Under the pieces are notes generated by a model. That model worked only from the letters and a program-made list of their open reading frames with translations, was not told the origin of the DNA and ran no database searches. This document shows, one piece after another, positions 47,758-61,248 of a DNA stretch of 64,000 nt (its first letter is position 1; each line of letters begins with the position of its first letter). The DNA comes from Allacma fusca (Eukaryota; Arthropoda; Collembola; Symphypleona; Sminthuridae). The stretch lies in contig OX359249.1 in the NCBI GenBank assembly GCA_947179485.1, positions 12,214,001-12,278,000 on the forward strand, written 5' to 3'. A program made the translations under genes and the position numbers.

Positions 47758-49573
47758 CTGTAGTTGGGCAAGTGGGGTTGTTGTGATGTTGCAAGAAAAA
47801 TAAAGTTTTGTGGTTCGAGGCACTACCGTAAAAGTGCGTGGAGATAGAATGCGGAGGTCATTGAGAATGCGAATCAGCGAGTATCAGGAAGCGTATTGGA
47901 GCATAATAAGAGATAAAGATAGGGGGAGGAATCCGAAAAGTGTCCAGGGTAAGATAAAAAAGAGAGCAAGAAGCAGAGCTGGTGCTGGTACAAGCTATTC
48001 CTTTAGTAAAATAAACATAAAAGGGCGAAAGTACGTTGTCGAGCTGTATTACAGAGAGTCGACTACCAAATGAGAAGAAATGAACTTTCTGTGTTGAAAA
48101 ATAAAAGCTCGGGAATTTACCCTCGCATCAAAAGAATATAATGAGTGTGTATATACCATGGAGGAAAGCACCGGGCTCGTCTCCCACTTTCTCCAGTCAA
48201 TGTTCCGCACTGTGAATGCATAACTGAGGATTTCATTTAGGAAAACCTAAACACAAGGACTGGAGTACTTACACAACTCACGTCTCTTCTAGTGTTCCAC
48301 AAAGCCATTTTTCTATACTTACGAGCGACATGATAAATATAGCTGGATGGGCTTTAATGTGAGCACAAAGTAAAACTTTGGAGTCGTCAACGTACCAAAG
48401 TCCTTTATGTGCTCCAGAGAAAAAAAAATTACTCAATAGTCATGCATCTATTTGAATCTCAGTTTCCTCCTTCCTGTGAGCAAACCTAAAGCTAATGCTC
48501 ATTACAAGCAGTTTTTCATGAGGGATCTTATTCCAAAGAATAAAGCCCCAGGTATATGTAGTGCTACCTGGATTACACTCACTCCTTTTTCCTGTCTACA
48601 AAGTAATAATCGTATTCAAACTCACAGACACACATTATTATCATTAGAGATATCTCTGTGTTCTGTGTAGGGAAACTCTGAAAGGAATTCCTATCCCAGA
48701 AATAATACTCCTTTTGAGGATAAAAGAGAAGCGTGGGGAGGGATCAAAAAAAAAGAAGAGAGGAGTAAATGTGTGAGCGTCATGAGTCTCTCCAGAAGAA
48801 TGTGTGTGCAACATCATTCAGATACACACGTCCGATAAAGTAAGTAAAGTAAGTAATGTTCCAGAATGAGGAAAGATAGGGCTGTGAATGTGAAAGTGTG
48901 GATGTGAACCATCATCCTGTGGATACACCCGCTCCAATCTTATCCCCCAGTTTTCTCCATGCATGTCTTCGAGGTGTGCTCAATTCGCCACTAACTACCT
49001 ACTTACGTATATCGGACATTCCCATTGGAATGGGAGCAATAAGCTTCGGTAAAATCTTATGGTAGAAAACATTTGAAAAATGGAATCTTTTGTAGGAGGC
49101 AGTTCAGATGCTTGGATAAAGGCTAAACAATACTTCTTCCTTTTTTGCAAGACTCGTTACGGAATGCACTTCCGAGCGTATTAATCTCCATCTCAAAATG
49201 TGAATTCTACTCCGCTCAAGCAGAACCAGCACATATATGAACTTATGAATTCCATGGGAAGGATTGTATCCACATGGTACCCTCCAACTCAATATTAGAC
49301 TCAATGGAATATACCCTAGATATACTTATGCCTTGTTCACGTACTACCTATACCTAGGTATATATAGATACTGTATATACTATTGAGGCACATAGCCCCC
49401 ACTATTGTATGTACGAAAGCTAACCCTTGGTATTAACTACTTTTGCATCCGTCTTTAATCTTGTTCCAGAAGGAAGTTCAGGAACTTTCCCCTGGCCAAG
49501 GCACTTCTCCTCCACATATGAGACAACAAGGGACCAGCATTGGAGTATTTTCAGTGTAACTATATCTATTATC

Positions 49574-49593
49574 TATAGATAGATAGATATAGT
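49574..49593. repeat. GATA microsatellite
   Basis: ATAGATAGATAGATATAG, a short tetranucleotide run. Confidence 0.85.
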
Positions 49594-49875
49594 GAAGCTA
49601 CAGTCCGCCTATACAAAAATAATATATGATAAATATATCCCATTGAGATGTAAATACAAGAGGGGCTCACACATGCAGTTTTACAAGAGTAGTAGACGGG
49701 GCTGACGAAATAAGAAAGTTTTGCGTAGACGACTGCAGATAGGGAAAGTGGTTGGAGGAGTCCTCGAGAGCGTTCTTGTGAAGAGACAAGATTGAAGACT
49801 TGATTCCCAAGAATGAGAACACCATGTGAAATTCCGAGTTTAAAGCTTGTTACTAAATAGAAAATACACAAACCG

Positions 49876-49921
49876 CTCCGGCGTGTGGTTTATTGAGGTG
49901 AAAGCACCTCAGCCCTCGGAG
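49876..49921. other. Nested stem-loop
   Basis: Inner TGAGGTG-AAAG-CACCTCA forms a perfect 7-bp stem with a tetraloop. Outer CTCCG and CGGAG can pair around it. Function unknown. Confidence 0.4.
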
Positions 49922-50370
49922 TGTCTACCTTTTACTTAATAACGTTTGGCGTTAACAAGGTTCTCTGACAAGGATGGTTGCTGAGTGTTAAAAATGGACT
50001 GTCAGCATAGAATATATTTGCTTCCTATATGCTTCCCCTGCTTATCCCGCCCTTATGCTCCTTGCTTATATACGGCAAGCCTCATTGCCCCTGGAAGATA
50101 GTTGCCATTAACCCCCGCTCCAACCCGTGGTTTCAACAACATGTATGAGCTAAGGAAATGGTGGAGTAAGGTGGGCTTTCTACATAAAGTGATCACGAGA
50201 AAATGGATTTGTGAGCTGGGAACGCCGGGGTAGTTCTTACCTTGTACATACCTCGTGGTAAATACATAGGGCAGAGGTGTACTTCATCCACAATAGATTG
50301 GTAGGCTTAGATGAAGCTTTCCTCTGCGAAATGATATGAGCCCGAGAAATACATGGAATGGCACACAAGT

Positions 50371-50456
50371 CGGAGGAGGACGAGGGAGAGACGGAGGAGA
50401 GGATAGAGGAGAGAGAAGGAGGGAAAGCGCGAGAGGAAAAAAAAAGGCAAGAGCAA
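50371..50456. repeat. Polypurine tract
   Basis: Nearly all A and G on the plus strand (GGAGGAGGACGAGGGAGAG onward to a run of A), with only a few pyrimidines. It may adopt triplex DNA in supercoiled templates. Confidence 0.85.
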
Positions 50457-51758
50457 ATGCCCTCAGCACAAAGTTACTCAAAGGAAAAGTTTGTCGAGAT
50501 TAGAAAAAGTAGGTGTATGAAGAATTTAGAGTAGGCCCGACAAGGACGGAGAGGTGTGCAAGAGATGCTTCCTAGACAGACGAAAAATGAGCATGGATTA
50601 AACCAAAGACACTCTTTTCCCTCATACATGACATAGCTGGAATATGCCATTTCTCTTACGTCCTTCATATCATTACATCTGATCACGACTTTTCCCTCCC
50701 TTCGTAAGTCTGACCTCATACACCCAAACTCACTCGGAATTCCCCGACCATAATCATGTATATTTGCTCCTCCGACCTGCTCCGCACAAACCCTTCCAGC
50801 ATTTACTTATTGCCCTACATTATCTCAAGCCAGCTATTCATACATGATCAGCTCCTAAATCAATTCCGGCATCTCCTTTCCCCTATCTTCCACACACTCA
50901 ACTTTCACCGCCAAAAGCTCCTGCTTTCACTTTCCGAGTCCTCCCCTTTAAACTCTCAAGATAAAACTGATCCTAAAAAAAATTTGAGAAAGTCCTCCTA
51001 AAATATACCTACTGAAAGCAAAAACTCTTTCCCAGTAAAATACAAACTATAAAAAAAAACTCCTATCGAAATTCAAAAAGTAAGAAAATCCTTACTAGGA
51101 TCCTAAAAGAGAACAGACTTATATATTAAAATTCCTCAAAGGAACCTTCCTAAAAACTAGCTACAAGGGGGGAAAAAATAAAACACTAAATACTAAATGT
51201 GTGTAATAGAACGTAAAATCCGGACCTATGAATTTCCGAAATGGTGAAGAGCAAATCCGAATAATAAAATTTGAAAAATAAAACCCCCGATAAAAAATCT
51301 CTGGAGGAATAAAAAAAAACTGGGAGAAATAAACTCGGGAAATAAAAAAAAACCTTCAGTGGAGTATATGCCCACACATATCATCTGGAAACCCACCATG
51401 TACAGTTGTAGGACCGGGGAAGGAACAGGAGTAGCCCTCACCCTCTTGGAAGGTAAAAGGGTATGGAGCGTAAAAAATGTGAAATCGAAAATAAAAAATG
51501 TGTTTGAACGGATGTCCCTTTTATATACACGGGTGTAACGTGCCCCACGGTCCTCAACGCTCGCCCAACTTCCCTTGGTTTGGTCCATGGACAGAAAGCA
51601 AACAGACTTGAAGTTTTGTAGACAATAAACTCCGTTTGACATATGCTCATGGAATTCGGGTGAAAAAGAGGTCCGGGACTTGGAAGGAAAAACCGCATCA
51701 GTGCGTTTTCAACTCCACTCTACGATTCTGATTCGACACTCATAAATCTTAAAGCCAG

Positions 51759-51789
51759 TGAGAGAGAGAAAGAGAGAGAGAGAGAGAGA
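51759..51789. repeat. (GA)n microsatellite
   Basis: GA run with one AA interruption. Confidence 0.92.
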
Positions 51790-52484
51790 CCTTAGCTTCA
51801 TTGCCACCCAGCTACTTTGTACTCTACTGCGACTCCTTCCCCGATACATGTGAAAGGTCAACTGCTGTCGGAGTTGTTGGAAGTGAACCTAAAATCTCTC
51901 ACCTTCTATGTCCGGACGTACATACGGATGAGAAACAACATTTCTCCTCCGCACCCTCCCATAACTAATGCCCCTGGAATTTCATGCACAGATGCCCGGC
52001 CAATACGTACCTATTCTCTCCCTGACTTGTGCATACAACAAGGAAAATTTAGGAGCAATACCATCTTGACTAGTAAAAATTTCCTTGTGTCTTGTCAGGA
52101 CAGAAAGGGTTATTGTCACGTGAGGGGGGAAAGTTCCTGAGAGAATGTGAAAGCCCCAGCCGTGAGACCCAAAACATAACCCAAACAGAGGGGAAAAGAC
52201 ATAGAGCCAGGGAAAGTCATGCTTTCACAAAACTTTCCTCCTGTTTCAATATCTCCAGTGTTCCTCATTTTTGACGTCCCTATTCCCTCCAGCCAATGCA
52301 TTTTTGCCCATGAAGATTTCCTTAGAAGTTAAGCTTTCTCCATGATAGTCAAGGCGCAAGGTTTTACAAATAGAGCTATGCATCCATTAACCCCGCACTT
52401 CCTAAGGATAAGCATTTACTCCTGTCATCCTGATTGAGTGCCAGTAGCTGCTCCTCATCATGTTTCACTTGCTTCGGAAGAGCG

Positions 52485-52519
52485 CGAGAGAGAGAGAGAG
52501 ATAGAGAAAGAGGAAGAGA
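52485..52519. repeat. Imperfect (GA)n microsatellite
   Basis: GAGAGAGAGAGAGATAGAG followed by AAAGAGGAAGAGAA. Confidence 0.85.
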
Positions 52520-53703
52520 AATCCAACTGCACGTATCCTATGATGTAAGAAAGATACTTCCAACTTTTTTTTTTTTTTTGAGGAAACGAAAATTTAAATG
52601 TTATTTTTAAGGCTAAGATGTGAAAAGCCCGGAGAGGGAAAACAAGTCGGATGTTTTGCTTCCAGCCTCACTCACACATCATACTGTACTGTACACATAC
52701 ACTCACTCACACACACACACACAACTAGGAAAACAAGACGGGTTCATGTGAGTGTGAAATAAGGAGAGAAGATGAAACCAATTTGTATGCATGCACACAT
52801 TACATGCGTTGAAAGGTGGGCTGCAGGGCTGCACTCGTACTTTCCCTTCAAACTCCCTCCTTCTATTTTAGCATGTGTTAACCTTCCGACTGTAAAGCAT
52901 GAGAGCCCGATTACGCATACTTGAATATAAACAAGGACATTATACAAGTGGCATGTGTCTTGTAGGCTCTCATTGGAGTTGCTCCCAACATACACATCTA
53001 CATTATAATATACATTTAAAATTACATGTGAGCTCAAGTATAGATATGAAACATCCTTGTTCCTCCACATCCACATGATCTTCCTCCACGTCTATAAATA
53101 TATACTGTACCCGTCAAAGCAATGGAGTTGAAATTGTTCTGCTTGTAAGTGCTCCCGTATATATACATACATACGTGTATAAGTATCTACCTATATACAT
53201 ATATCCTGACGGCTCTCGAGAGCAACATTGTAGGCCTTCGGATCAATATTGCGAATTATTAAGGTGTGCATTAGTTTACATATGTACACCCCTGCATAAA
53301 TGCATACGTTCTCATACTCTGGGGAAAACTCCGGTATAATGCAAGTGTCTGAGGAGAAAGTGGGGGAGAGACTCTTTCCACTGCAGAAAGAAACTCACGT
53401 GTCCGTGTAGTGTGGGTAGACTCGTAGGTAGATATGTAAACATTGAACTCATATGTAAGTACAGCTACAAATGCATTTCTACAGATCCTACATGTATCTT
53501 TACAAATTATACATATGTTCCCTCCACCATGGAGAAAGTTGCACTCAGACATGTATGCCATTAGAGTATAATCGCATTTATGAAGTCACGTATATATGTA
53601 TCCCAGAATGTGTAAATAACAAAAGGTGAGATATGAGGAGATATATGCCTATAGTTATTTATAGCCCTATATAGATAGATACTGTAGACCTGTGAAAGTT
53701 CCT

Positions 53704-53777
53704 AGAGTATAGTTCCCAGAGTATAGTTCCTAGAGTATAGTTCCCAGAGTATAGTTCCTAGAGTATAGTTCCTAGAG
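53704..53777. repeat. Minisatellite, 14-bp unit
   Basis: Five direct copies of AGAGTATAGTTCCY plus a partial sixth. The last base alternates C, T, C, T, T, so higher-order pairs of units have been duplicated. Confidence 0.9.
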
Positions 53778-55416
53778 GGAAAGATGGGATTGGAGGAAGC
53801 CGGGAGTTGTTCTCGAGAACAAGTACGTTGTTGCTCAGGAAGGTGACAACTTATTAAACGTGATAATCTTCCCTGTCTTTCTCTCATCAACTTCAATAGA
53901 CTGTGAAAGTTTGATGAAAGTTCCCTCTCCAGCTCGTTCTACTTCCTCGCTCTTTCTATTTGGACGCGGATGTTTCTTCACACTATTGAAATTTTCGTTT
54001 CACTCTCTATTATATTACAGAAGGGCTTTCACATCAATTTTTCTGCGGTGGTGGTTATGTGTGGTTGGTTTTGTGTGTGTGTGTGTGCGTGGTGATGGGA
54101 GTCGGTGATCAACTCGAAAATATTTTTTCCCTCGTTATTCTCCCTCGTCTTGGAGCTTCCTTATGTAATTATTATTGGAGCTAAGGGCAGCCTCCGGAGC
54201 TTAGAAAAATAAGGGAAAATTCCGGCAACTATAGTGCATACAGAGTCTTCAATGGGCTTGGAGTATGTGAGGAGTGATGGGTGAAGGAAACTTTTGAAAA
54301 GGAGTGTTTTCTGAAAGAAAGATATGTGCTTGAGGCCTTTTAACGTCAACAAATGAGGAATTCAACCACCAACTTAATGATCTATTGTGTCCTCAAAGGA
54401 ACTGTTCCTGCATAGAAATCTCCCACATTCCCAACCCAATGAATGCGTCTGTATTCAATTAAAGAAAAATAATCATTTCACTTGCGCCTGTCTTCCTCCG
54501 CACACTCACCAACTGTCCCTGGCTTTTGTTTATCTTTCCCGTCCCCAAACCAACCCACTACTATCAATACGGACAATTCCGACGGAACTTTTTCCAAGGA
54601 GCAAATTTAAATTCTAGATACAATTTCCCAACTTGACTATGGCCAAGTGAAGAGATTCCTCAAGATTCCAATCTAATCACGGAGTCAGTCACATTGTCAG
54701 TTTATTTTTTTCCCTTCCAAATATGTATCTATTCCCTTCCCACCGATAGCACCAGAGATAGGAAATCTCAATCAATTAAATCCATTAAAAAATTTCATGG
54801 AACACGAAATTACATTTTCTATCCTGACAGGAAATGAGATGGTGGGGAATGTTCCGATGATAATGGGGAAGCTTACATACATAAATGCATACACATGTAT
54901 GTATGTTCTCAGGGTCTCACAATAACTTTGTCTCCCCAAAGCCCATAGGAAAAGTGTCAAATTAAAAATATTCAATTTTATTATTTTGTGGGAAATTTTC
55001 TGCAAAATATTTCCATATTTGTTTTATTTGGCTGGAGCTAGAACTCTCGATTCAGGGGTCAAAGAAGTGGGGCAACGTCAGAATTGTGGGGGGTAGGAAT
55101 TTTTCCTAAATTTAAGTTCTTTTTTGGAATGTGTCTGTGACAGCTAGACTTCAGGGAGATAAAGGTGTTGTGGAACCTCGCACAGCAACTATTATGCAAG
55201 CTCCAACATAATGACTCCATCGTTTAGGAAAAGAAGGTGGAAATTCATGAGTAAATTATTAGATTTTGGATATTTAGTGTGCGGAACACAGTAGTGAGAA
55301 GTGCTTTCCCAAGTCAATGTACCTCACTTGGCCCTATCTTGCCCACATCTATGTTTATTACATGTGTGAGGTGTACAAGCTGGGTGAGGGTGTAATGCAT
55401 CTATAATTATGCACAT

Positions 55417-55432
55417 GGAGAGAGAGAGAGAG
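55417..55432. repeat. Short (GA)n microsatellite
   Basis: Eight GA units. Confidence 0.9.
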
Positions 55433-57769
55433 GTCCATGTACTTATAATTATGTGCCTGTGAGATGTTCCCCTGTAAGCGTAGCCCAGACCTTTATGCAA
55501 CCAGCAGGAAGTGTGCTTTCACGGGCGAGGTGGATATTTAAAACAAAGCCAGGAAATAATTGACCCTGGCCGAGCAAAATGACGGGATTAGTTTGCACAA
55601 TGCATTTCACAAGTTGCTATTACACCGGGAGGTAGGAGGAGGGAAAGCCTATTAAAGTCTAGCATTTTACTCACCACCACATAAAAATCCCCGTCACAAT
55701 ATATCAGTAGCACCTTAAGCAACTTGTGGTGTAGCCACGTGCACATCCCTATGAAAGTCCTTACGGCCTTTCCTATCAGTAATACCGTCCATAGAGGAAC
55801 GTAGCTCTAACAAGAAGGAAGCTTTCCCACGGTGACCAAATAGTCTTGCTAATTCTCCACTGCTGTTCTCACGCACTTATAAACCTAATTAAGTCACACT
55901 TAATTATTTAAATACATACTTAAACCCTTTAATTTTATATTTTCAGAATACCTGTAGCATCCATAGGTTTAAGAGCTCAGCTGAAATGACAAAACAGATC
56001 TAAAAATGAAACGAAATTCTATTTGAGTCTCCAGGGTACAATTCAAAAATCCCCAAAATTATTTTTTACATTTAAATTAGTTTCAGTGGAATCCATTCTT
56101 TATTACAAATAGCAAGCTTCGAACAACAACTGTTCATCTTCGGGCTATCTACAACTAACAGCTATAATGACCAAACTAACCTTTTACTTCCTAATAACCT
56201 TTTTTTTACAAAAAACTGAAACATTGAATTTTATTAATTTTACAAAAAAAATTAAAACTGGATAAGTGTTAAAAAATTGCATGAATCACATTTTTTCTGG
56301 CATATTTTTTTCATGTTCAATTCTGTATGGTCTCTTTCACAATATTTTTTTAAAAAATCTTTATTTTGATACCAGGAGTAAATGTAGGTTTCCATTTAAA
56401 TGTTCAGCAAAGAATTATTTTCCTTCAGAATCCTCTGATCTGAATTGAGCCTTTGCATGACGCATGATGTGAAATCAAAAGGGGGAAGTAAATTACTTTT
56501 GATTTACGTGAGTCTTATGTTTTATTATTTTGAGGTACCTTATTGTACTACAATGAGAGATGTGAGTGCCAAGGTACCTGGTTACGTCAAAACCAGAGGA
56601 CAATGACAGAGGACTGTGCTGAGGCGGATACCGGTGACAATGAGTAATCCCGGCTTACATGGAGACAGTGAACTACAAATATTATGCTAAGCACGGGATA
56701 TTACTGAATATTTGCTGTTAACCTCCTGATTGGGGACGTGTCGTCGTAATGGAATATTTCATATGGGTAAAGTATCAATTGGTGGCGGGGAGTTGTAATT
56801 GACGGGGAAGTGGGAAAAGCTATATTTAGAGCTCATTTACACATGTGAGTATTTCTGCGAGGCCATTAAAGTCTGCGCTGGGGGTAAATGAAAGTATGTG
56901 TTTCGTAATTGCCATTGTGTATCCCTAAGGTAGGTGTACACATCTGACAGGTTAGATGGTATTCTCCTGACGTTTAATGAACCACCAGATATAATTGTGC
57001 TATATGGTGAGGGTGAGTTTCCGTGTTAAAGGTAGATGTAATTACATGAGGTCCCAGTGTCTTCATAAAAATGATATCAATGCGGAGCCCTACCTCGTCT
57101 CTAGTATGTATAGATACCGCTCAAGTGTAACAACAGTCCTGGTGGAGGGCAAAGTGCGTATAATGAAACATTGACTCAGAAAGTAATGTTGGGACTTAAT
57201 TTATGTAATTATGGAGAAAATAAGAGTGTAGAGTTTCTCCTGTGACGGTCCCTGTCTATGCTCTTTGTGTGGCTTTACAAATGGCAGAGCATATAGCTTA
57301 ATCCAGGGAGCTCACTCAGTTCAAACAGGATATTAGCTTTGAGGGGTGAGAGAAGGCATTTATCCATCCAAAGGATAGTTAGTAGGAACCCATTCACTCA
57401 CTCCGCTCCGACCAGACCATGCTGGTCCGTCTGTCTACCTCATTCAATATATACATTTCCAGGTATAAGTATGCACGCCACATAAACATATAACCCTCCC
57501 CCGTCCCTCAAACAGCCCATTCATTCCATACATACGTTTACCTGCGCATGGATTAATGCGGTTACTATTACCTACTTGAGTGGGCTTTCCCCGGCAAAGA
57601 CGGGCAGAACAGATGGGAGCGCTTGAGTTAATTGAAATAAATACGGACCGGAAACAACATGTGCTCTCAAGCCTGAACATGAAAGCGTCCTCCTGGATTT
57701 GACTTTATCAAAGATTCTGATTGTAAATTTCGGAGCTTTTGTGGTCAAGCCAAAATGTGCGCGGACGGG

Positions 57770-57801
<32 letters not shown>
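57770..57801. repeat. (GA)n microsatellite
   Basis: GA run with one GG interruption. Confidence 0.92.
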
Positions 57802-57941
57802 CAACGTATAGAGAGATGTAAGTAGATACACAATTTATACATCTAAAGGGAGAAAGTCTCGAGAGAAAGTGTGCTTTGAGGGTTTTAATATTATATTCAT
57901 GGTGGATCCCATTGAAAACCTTGAGCATAACAAAGTCCTCA

Positions 57942-57967
57942 CCATCATCATCATCATCATCATCATC
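57942..57967. repeat. (ATC)n microsatellite
   Basis: Eight ATC units. Confidence 0.92.
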
Positions 57968-58202
57968 TAAAGACCAAGCACCTTTCCCGTCACAAAAGCC
58001 TCTCACTCAATCCTCACTCTCTGGTGTCTCTTCAGCCCTCAGTCACTCATCCTTGGGCATGCATACATATGTGTGGGTAAATAGTACGTGGAAAACTATG
58101 AATCTTTATGGATGACGCCTAATGGAGGGGATTGAGCCGAGTGAAAGAGTCGTACTTGAGACATCGATGGAAGGTAAAAAATACTCCTATCACCCTCCTC
58201 CC

Positions 58203-58207
<5 letters not shown>

Positions 58208-58246
<39 letters not shown>

Positions 58247-58250
58247 CTCT
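58208..58250. repeat. (CT)n microsatellite
   Basis: CT run ending in CTGTGTCTCTCTGTGTG. Confidence 0.93.
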
Positions 58251-61133
58251 CTGTGTGCACACTGTGAGTCAATACAAGAAGTACAACATGAGTAGTCGTA
58301 TTATGAGCCCAGAGGAGGCAAAGAAGGAGGAGATGAGAGCGACGGACTGTGAGAGCATAATAAAATGAACATTATGTACAAGTAGTAATGGAGGAGGACA
58401 GAGTTTGAAATTCACTTGGAGAAATATTCTCCACATAGTTATGCCCTCCCAAAACTTTCCAGTTCACTCTGTCTCCACTATCCCTGGGATGTGTATGTGT
58501 GTGCTTGTGTGTGCGTATGTGTAAGTATGTATATGTGTATGAGTAGATGTCTCTCTGTGTACATAAGCATATGCACAGTCACCAATATGTAACAGAGGGG
58601 TTTCCCTATGTTAGAGCTACATGTGCGTTTAGGCATTTTACTGTCATGTGTGACTCTCTGTGTAGAACCGTCTTGCGAAAATAGTGGAGTTTCTGTAAAA
58701 TCCTATAGGGACACATGCGAATCAACAATACTCACATCAAATATCAATGTGGGTACGTATGGGCGTGCATGTTGTATGTAGGGTAGGGTGTCCCGGGATG
58801 GAAGTGTGGATCCAGTATTTAAATCCATGTTTGGAGTGCCTGTGTGTGCCGGTGCATCTATAAGTCTTTCGGGGGAGTCTATGAGTTAGCTACATACATT
58901 GCAGACAAATAGAATGTTTGCTTAAAGCCATTGTAGTTTGATTGTCGTGCGTAAAGCACGCATATGGTAGTGTCATGGAAGCATTGGATTACATTGCCCA
59001 TCCAGCCATTCTCCCTCGGTTATAAAGCCCACCATGCGTGCATCCCGAGCACATCTATGATTACAGTATTGGAACACAACAGAAAAGTTTTCCCTTTCCG
59101 AAAATGTTCCTCCAGTAGCCATGCATTATGTAAAGAATCCTCAGTCATTTCACGACCCATTGGGCTTCCGCAAAGTGGAAAAACCATTTGCATTTTAATT
59201 AGAAAGACAAGATCAATTTAGTTGCTCGTATATTTTCACCCTTAACAAAAACTAATTAGAATACTTAAATCGTCAACTACATGTTAAAAAGGCAAATGTA
59301 GAAATGTGTGTGTATGTGTACGTGTATATGTGTATGTGTATGGAGCACTCAGCGAATTACGGGAACATCCACCACTCCAACATTTCCTCCTACCCCTAAA
59401 GTCTCAACAGTGAGTTAACAGCACTTCCCGAAGCAGTTTTGGCATTAGCGAGTGAACTGCATCTCAATAGGAACAACAAATAAATACATACAATGATGCT
59501 GTGTGAACAAGCTAAATAAAAACTTTCCCCTGCACTTACTTACATTCCTTCATCCCTTTCCCCACATTTCAGGGAACTGAGTAGTAGTTTACTCCCAGAA
59601 CAGTAGCCGTGGCAGCAGTCCACATTTACTACAATCTAAACTCCTCTGACTCCTCCTGGAATGACTAAATTTCAACACTGCACAATTCCCCTCAATACAT
59701 CAGACAGAGGTACATACACTTAAACTCCCCATGTATGACCCATGTAGATAGATGAATGTATCTATAGATACATTCTAGTCCCAGAAAGAAAATCCTCCCG
59801 GAATTGGTTTGATATTTATAGGAGCCGATTTGCAGATACAAGACTGAGTACCCCTCCAACTTAATTCAGCATTCTCCCTCACTCCTGATTCCTCATTCGT
59901 CGGGGTCTGCTCGGCAGAGGAACAGTGTGAACATACTGGAAACAACTAATAGCTTCACATGTCCCGGCGTTTTTCTCATCCACTACCCTGTCACTAGAAT
60001 CATTATTTAAAGGAGCAAATAATAAGCCAGAGGGAGTTTAAATCCCAGAGTGTTGGGAAAAAAAGAGGAGAAAAAAAAATCCTCGAGTGCTTTATGACGT
60101 GTTGATTACTCCCGTCTTCCCAGAATCGAGACAGATTGTAATGAACTCTGACCAGCAAAGAAATACATTTTCATTTCCCAACCATCCCACAAAAACCACC
60201 CAATCCAAAGAGCGGGAGATGGGAGATGGTGAGGAGTCGGGGCTATAAATAGATAGATACATACAAGCCTCCCAACACTGACTCCATCCTCCTCCTGGAC
60301 AGTCTTCTGGGAACAGTACACTGATTTTAGAAGGATACTAATGTCTTTCTATCTTTAATCATATCATACACGGCTGGAAGAAAAATGGTAACTGGATCCT
60401 TTAGGGGGATAATGATAACTTTGGAAAAAAAAACTTTGTCTTCCAGCAATGAGAACGTCTATCTTCATAACATGATGGTTTCTTTATCTTTCTATTGACT
60501 CATCCATTGATGCAATCCTGGACAGGGTGGATACATACGGATCCAGAAGCATCCACATAATTATACACACGATGAGCCTATAGACATATGTATGTATGTT
60601 CATGAAAAGGGGAAGGGCTTCACTTATAATTATTATAGATAGATACATACACCACCGACAGGGGAGCCCTGGACTGAAAAATACAGAAACAATAAGAGAT
60701 ATGAAGGAACATGTCAAAGTCCAGGTTTGAAAGTGTATATACATAAAAGAGAAAAAAAACAATACTAATGATAATCTTGTAGGAGCAGTCTCATAACAAA
60801 TAATAGACGGTGGTATGAAGCCCCAAACAACCAAATAGCTATGTTCAGGGTCTATACCCATGGAAAACAGGATTCTGGGGAGAACACCAATGTTGTGATA
60901 ATGCCGAGGATCCCTTTAACAGAGAAATAAGAGCATTACATGGAAGTGTATGGAGACCTTAAGCCAATCGGAAAAAGCAAGGAGATGTCAACCAGATGGA
61001 GAGGATTTTGACAGTAGCAAAGGAAAAAGCTGATAAGTTTTGATGGAGGGGTTTTTTGTCACCAAATCCCGACTCCATGTATGTGTTATTCCATTCTCAC
61101 TCAACCTGCACCAGTCATGTATTTTTTTCAGTT

Positions 61134-61135
<2 letters not shown>

Positions 61136-61181
<46 letters not shown>

Positions 61182-61182
61182 T
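61136..61182. repeat. (CT)n microsatellite
   Basis: About 22 CT units. On the minus strand it creates an Arg-Glu repeat in a spurious 232-codon frame. Confidence 0.95.
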
Positions 61183-61248
61183 GAATAAAGAACTGACGAG
61201 TCTAAGGCCCATTCTCCGGGACAGGATGAAGTTCTTATCGTTGCTAAG
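61183..61248 (+). other. Candidate first exon with signal-peptide-like start
   Basis: Directly after the CT array, ATG at 61226 reads MKFLSLL and then meets a donor-like CTAAG|GTGAGA at 61248/61249. The next 170 bases are G- and T-rich on the plus strand, like CNOT2 intron 1. No second exon was found, so this is only a lead. Confidence 0.15.

Larger units (their letters stand above)
45235..50370. other. Gene-poor block, part 2
   Basis: Contains (CA)n at 46555-46604, a long (GA)n at 47680-47757, a GATA run at 49574-49593 and a stem-loop at 49876-49921. 46790-47070 is C-rich. No recognisable coding sequence was seen. Confidence 0.45.
50457..55416. other. Gene-poor block, part 3
   Basis: C-rich plus-strand stretches at 50690-51000 and 54390-54730, GA runs at 51759-51789 and 52485-52519, a T17 run near 52566, (CA)n near 52709-52723 and a 14-bp minisatellite at 53704-53777. 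No gene was recognised. Confidence 0.45.
55433..61135. other. Gene-poor block, part 4, with possible enhancer islands
   Basis: 55435-55640 and 56560-57080 are rich in words typical of developmental regulatory DNA: TTTATGCAA (POU-like), TAATCCC (bicoid/Otx-like), GTAATTGAC and CGTAATTGCC (homeodomain-like). The interpretation is inferred. (GA)n at 57770-57801, (ATC)n at 57942-57967 and (CT)n at 58208-58250 also lie here. No coding gene was recognised. Confidence 0.35.

Noticed and set aside
47579-47794. Ser/Leu and Arg/Glu repeat frames
   Set aside because: Direct translations of the GA array on both strands.
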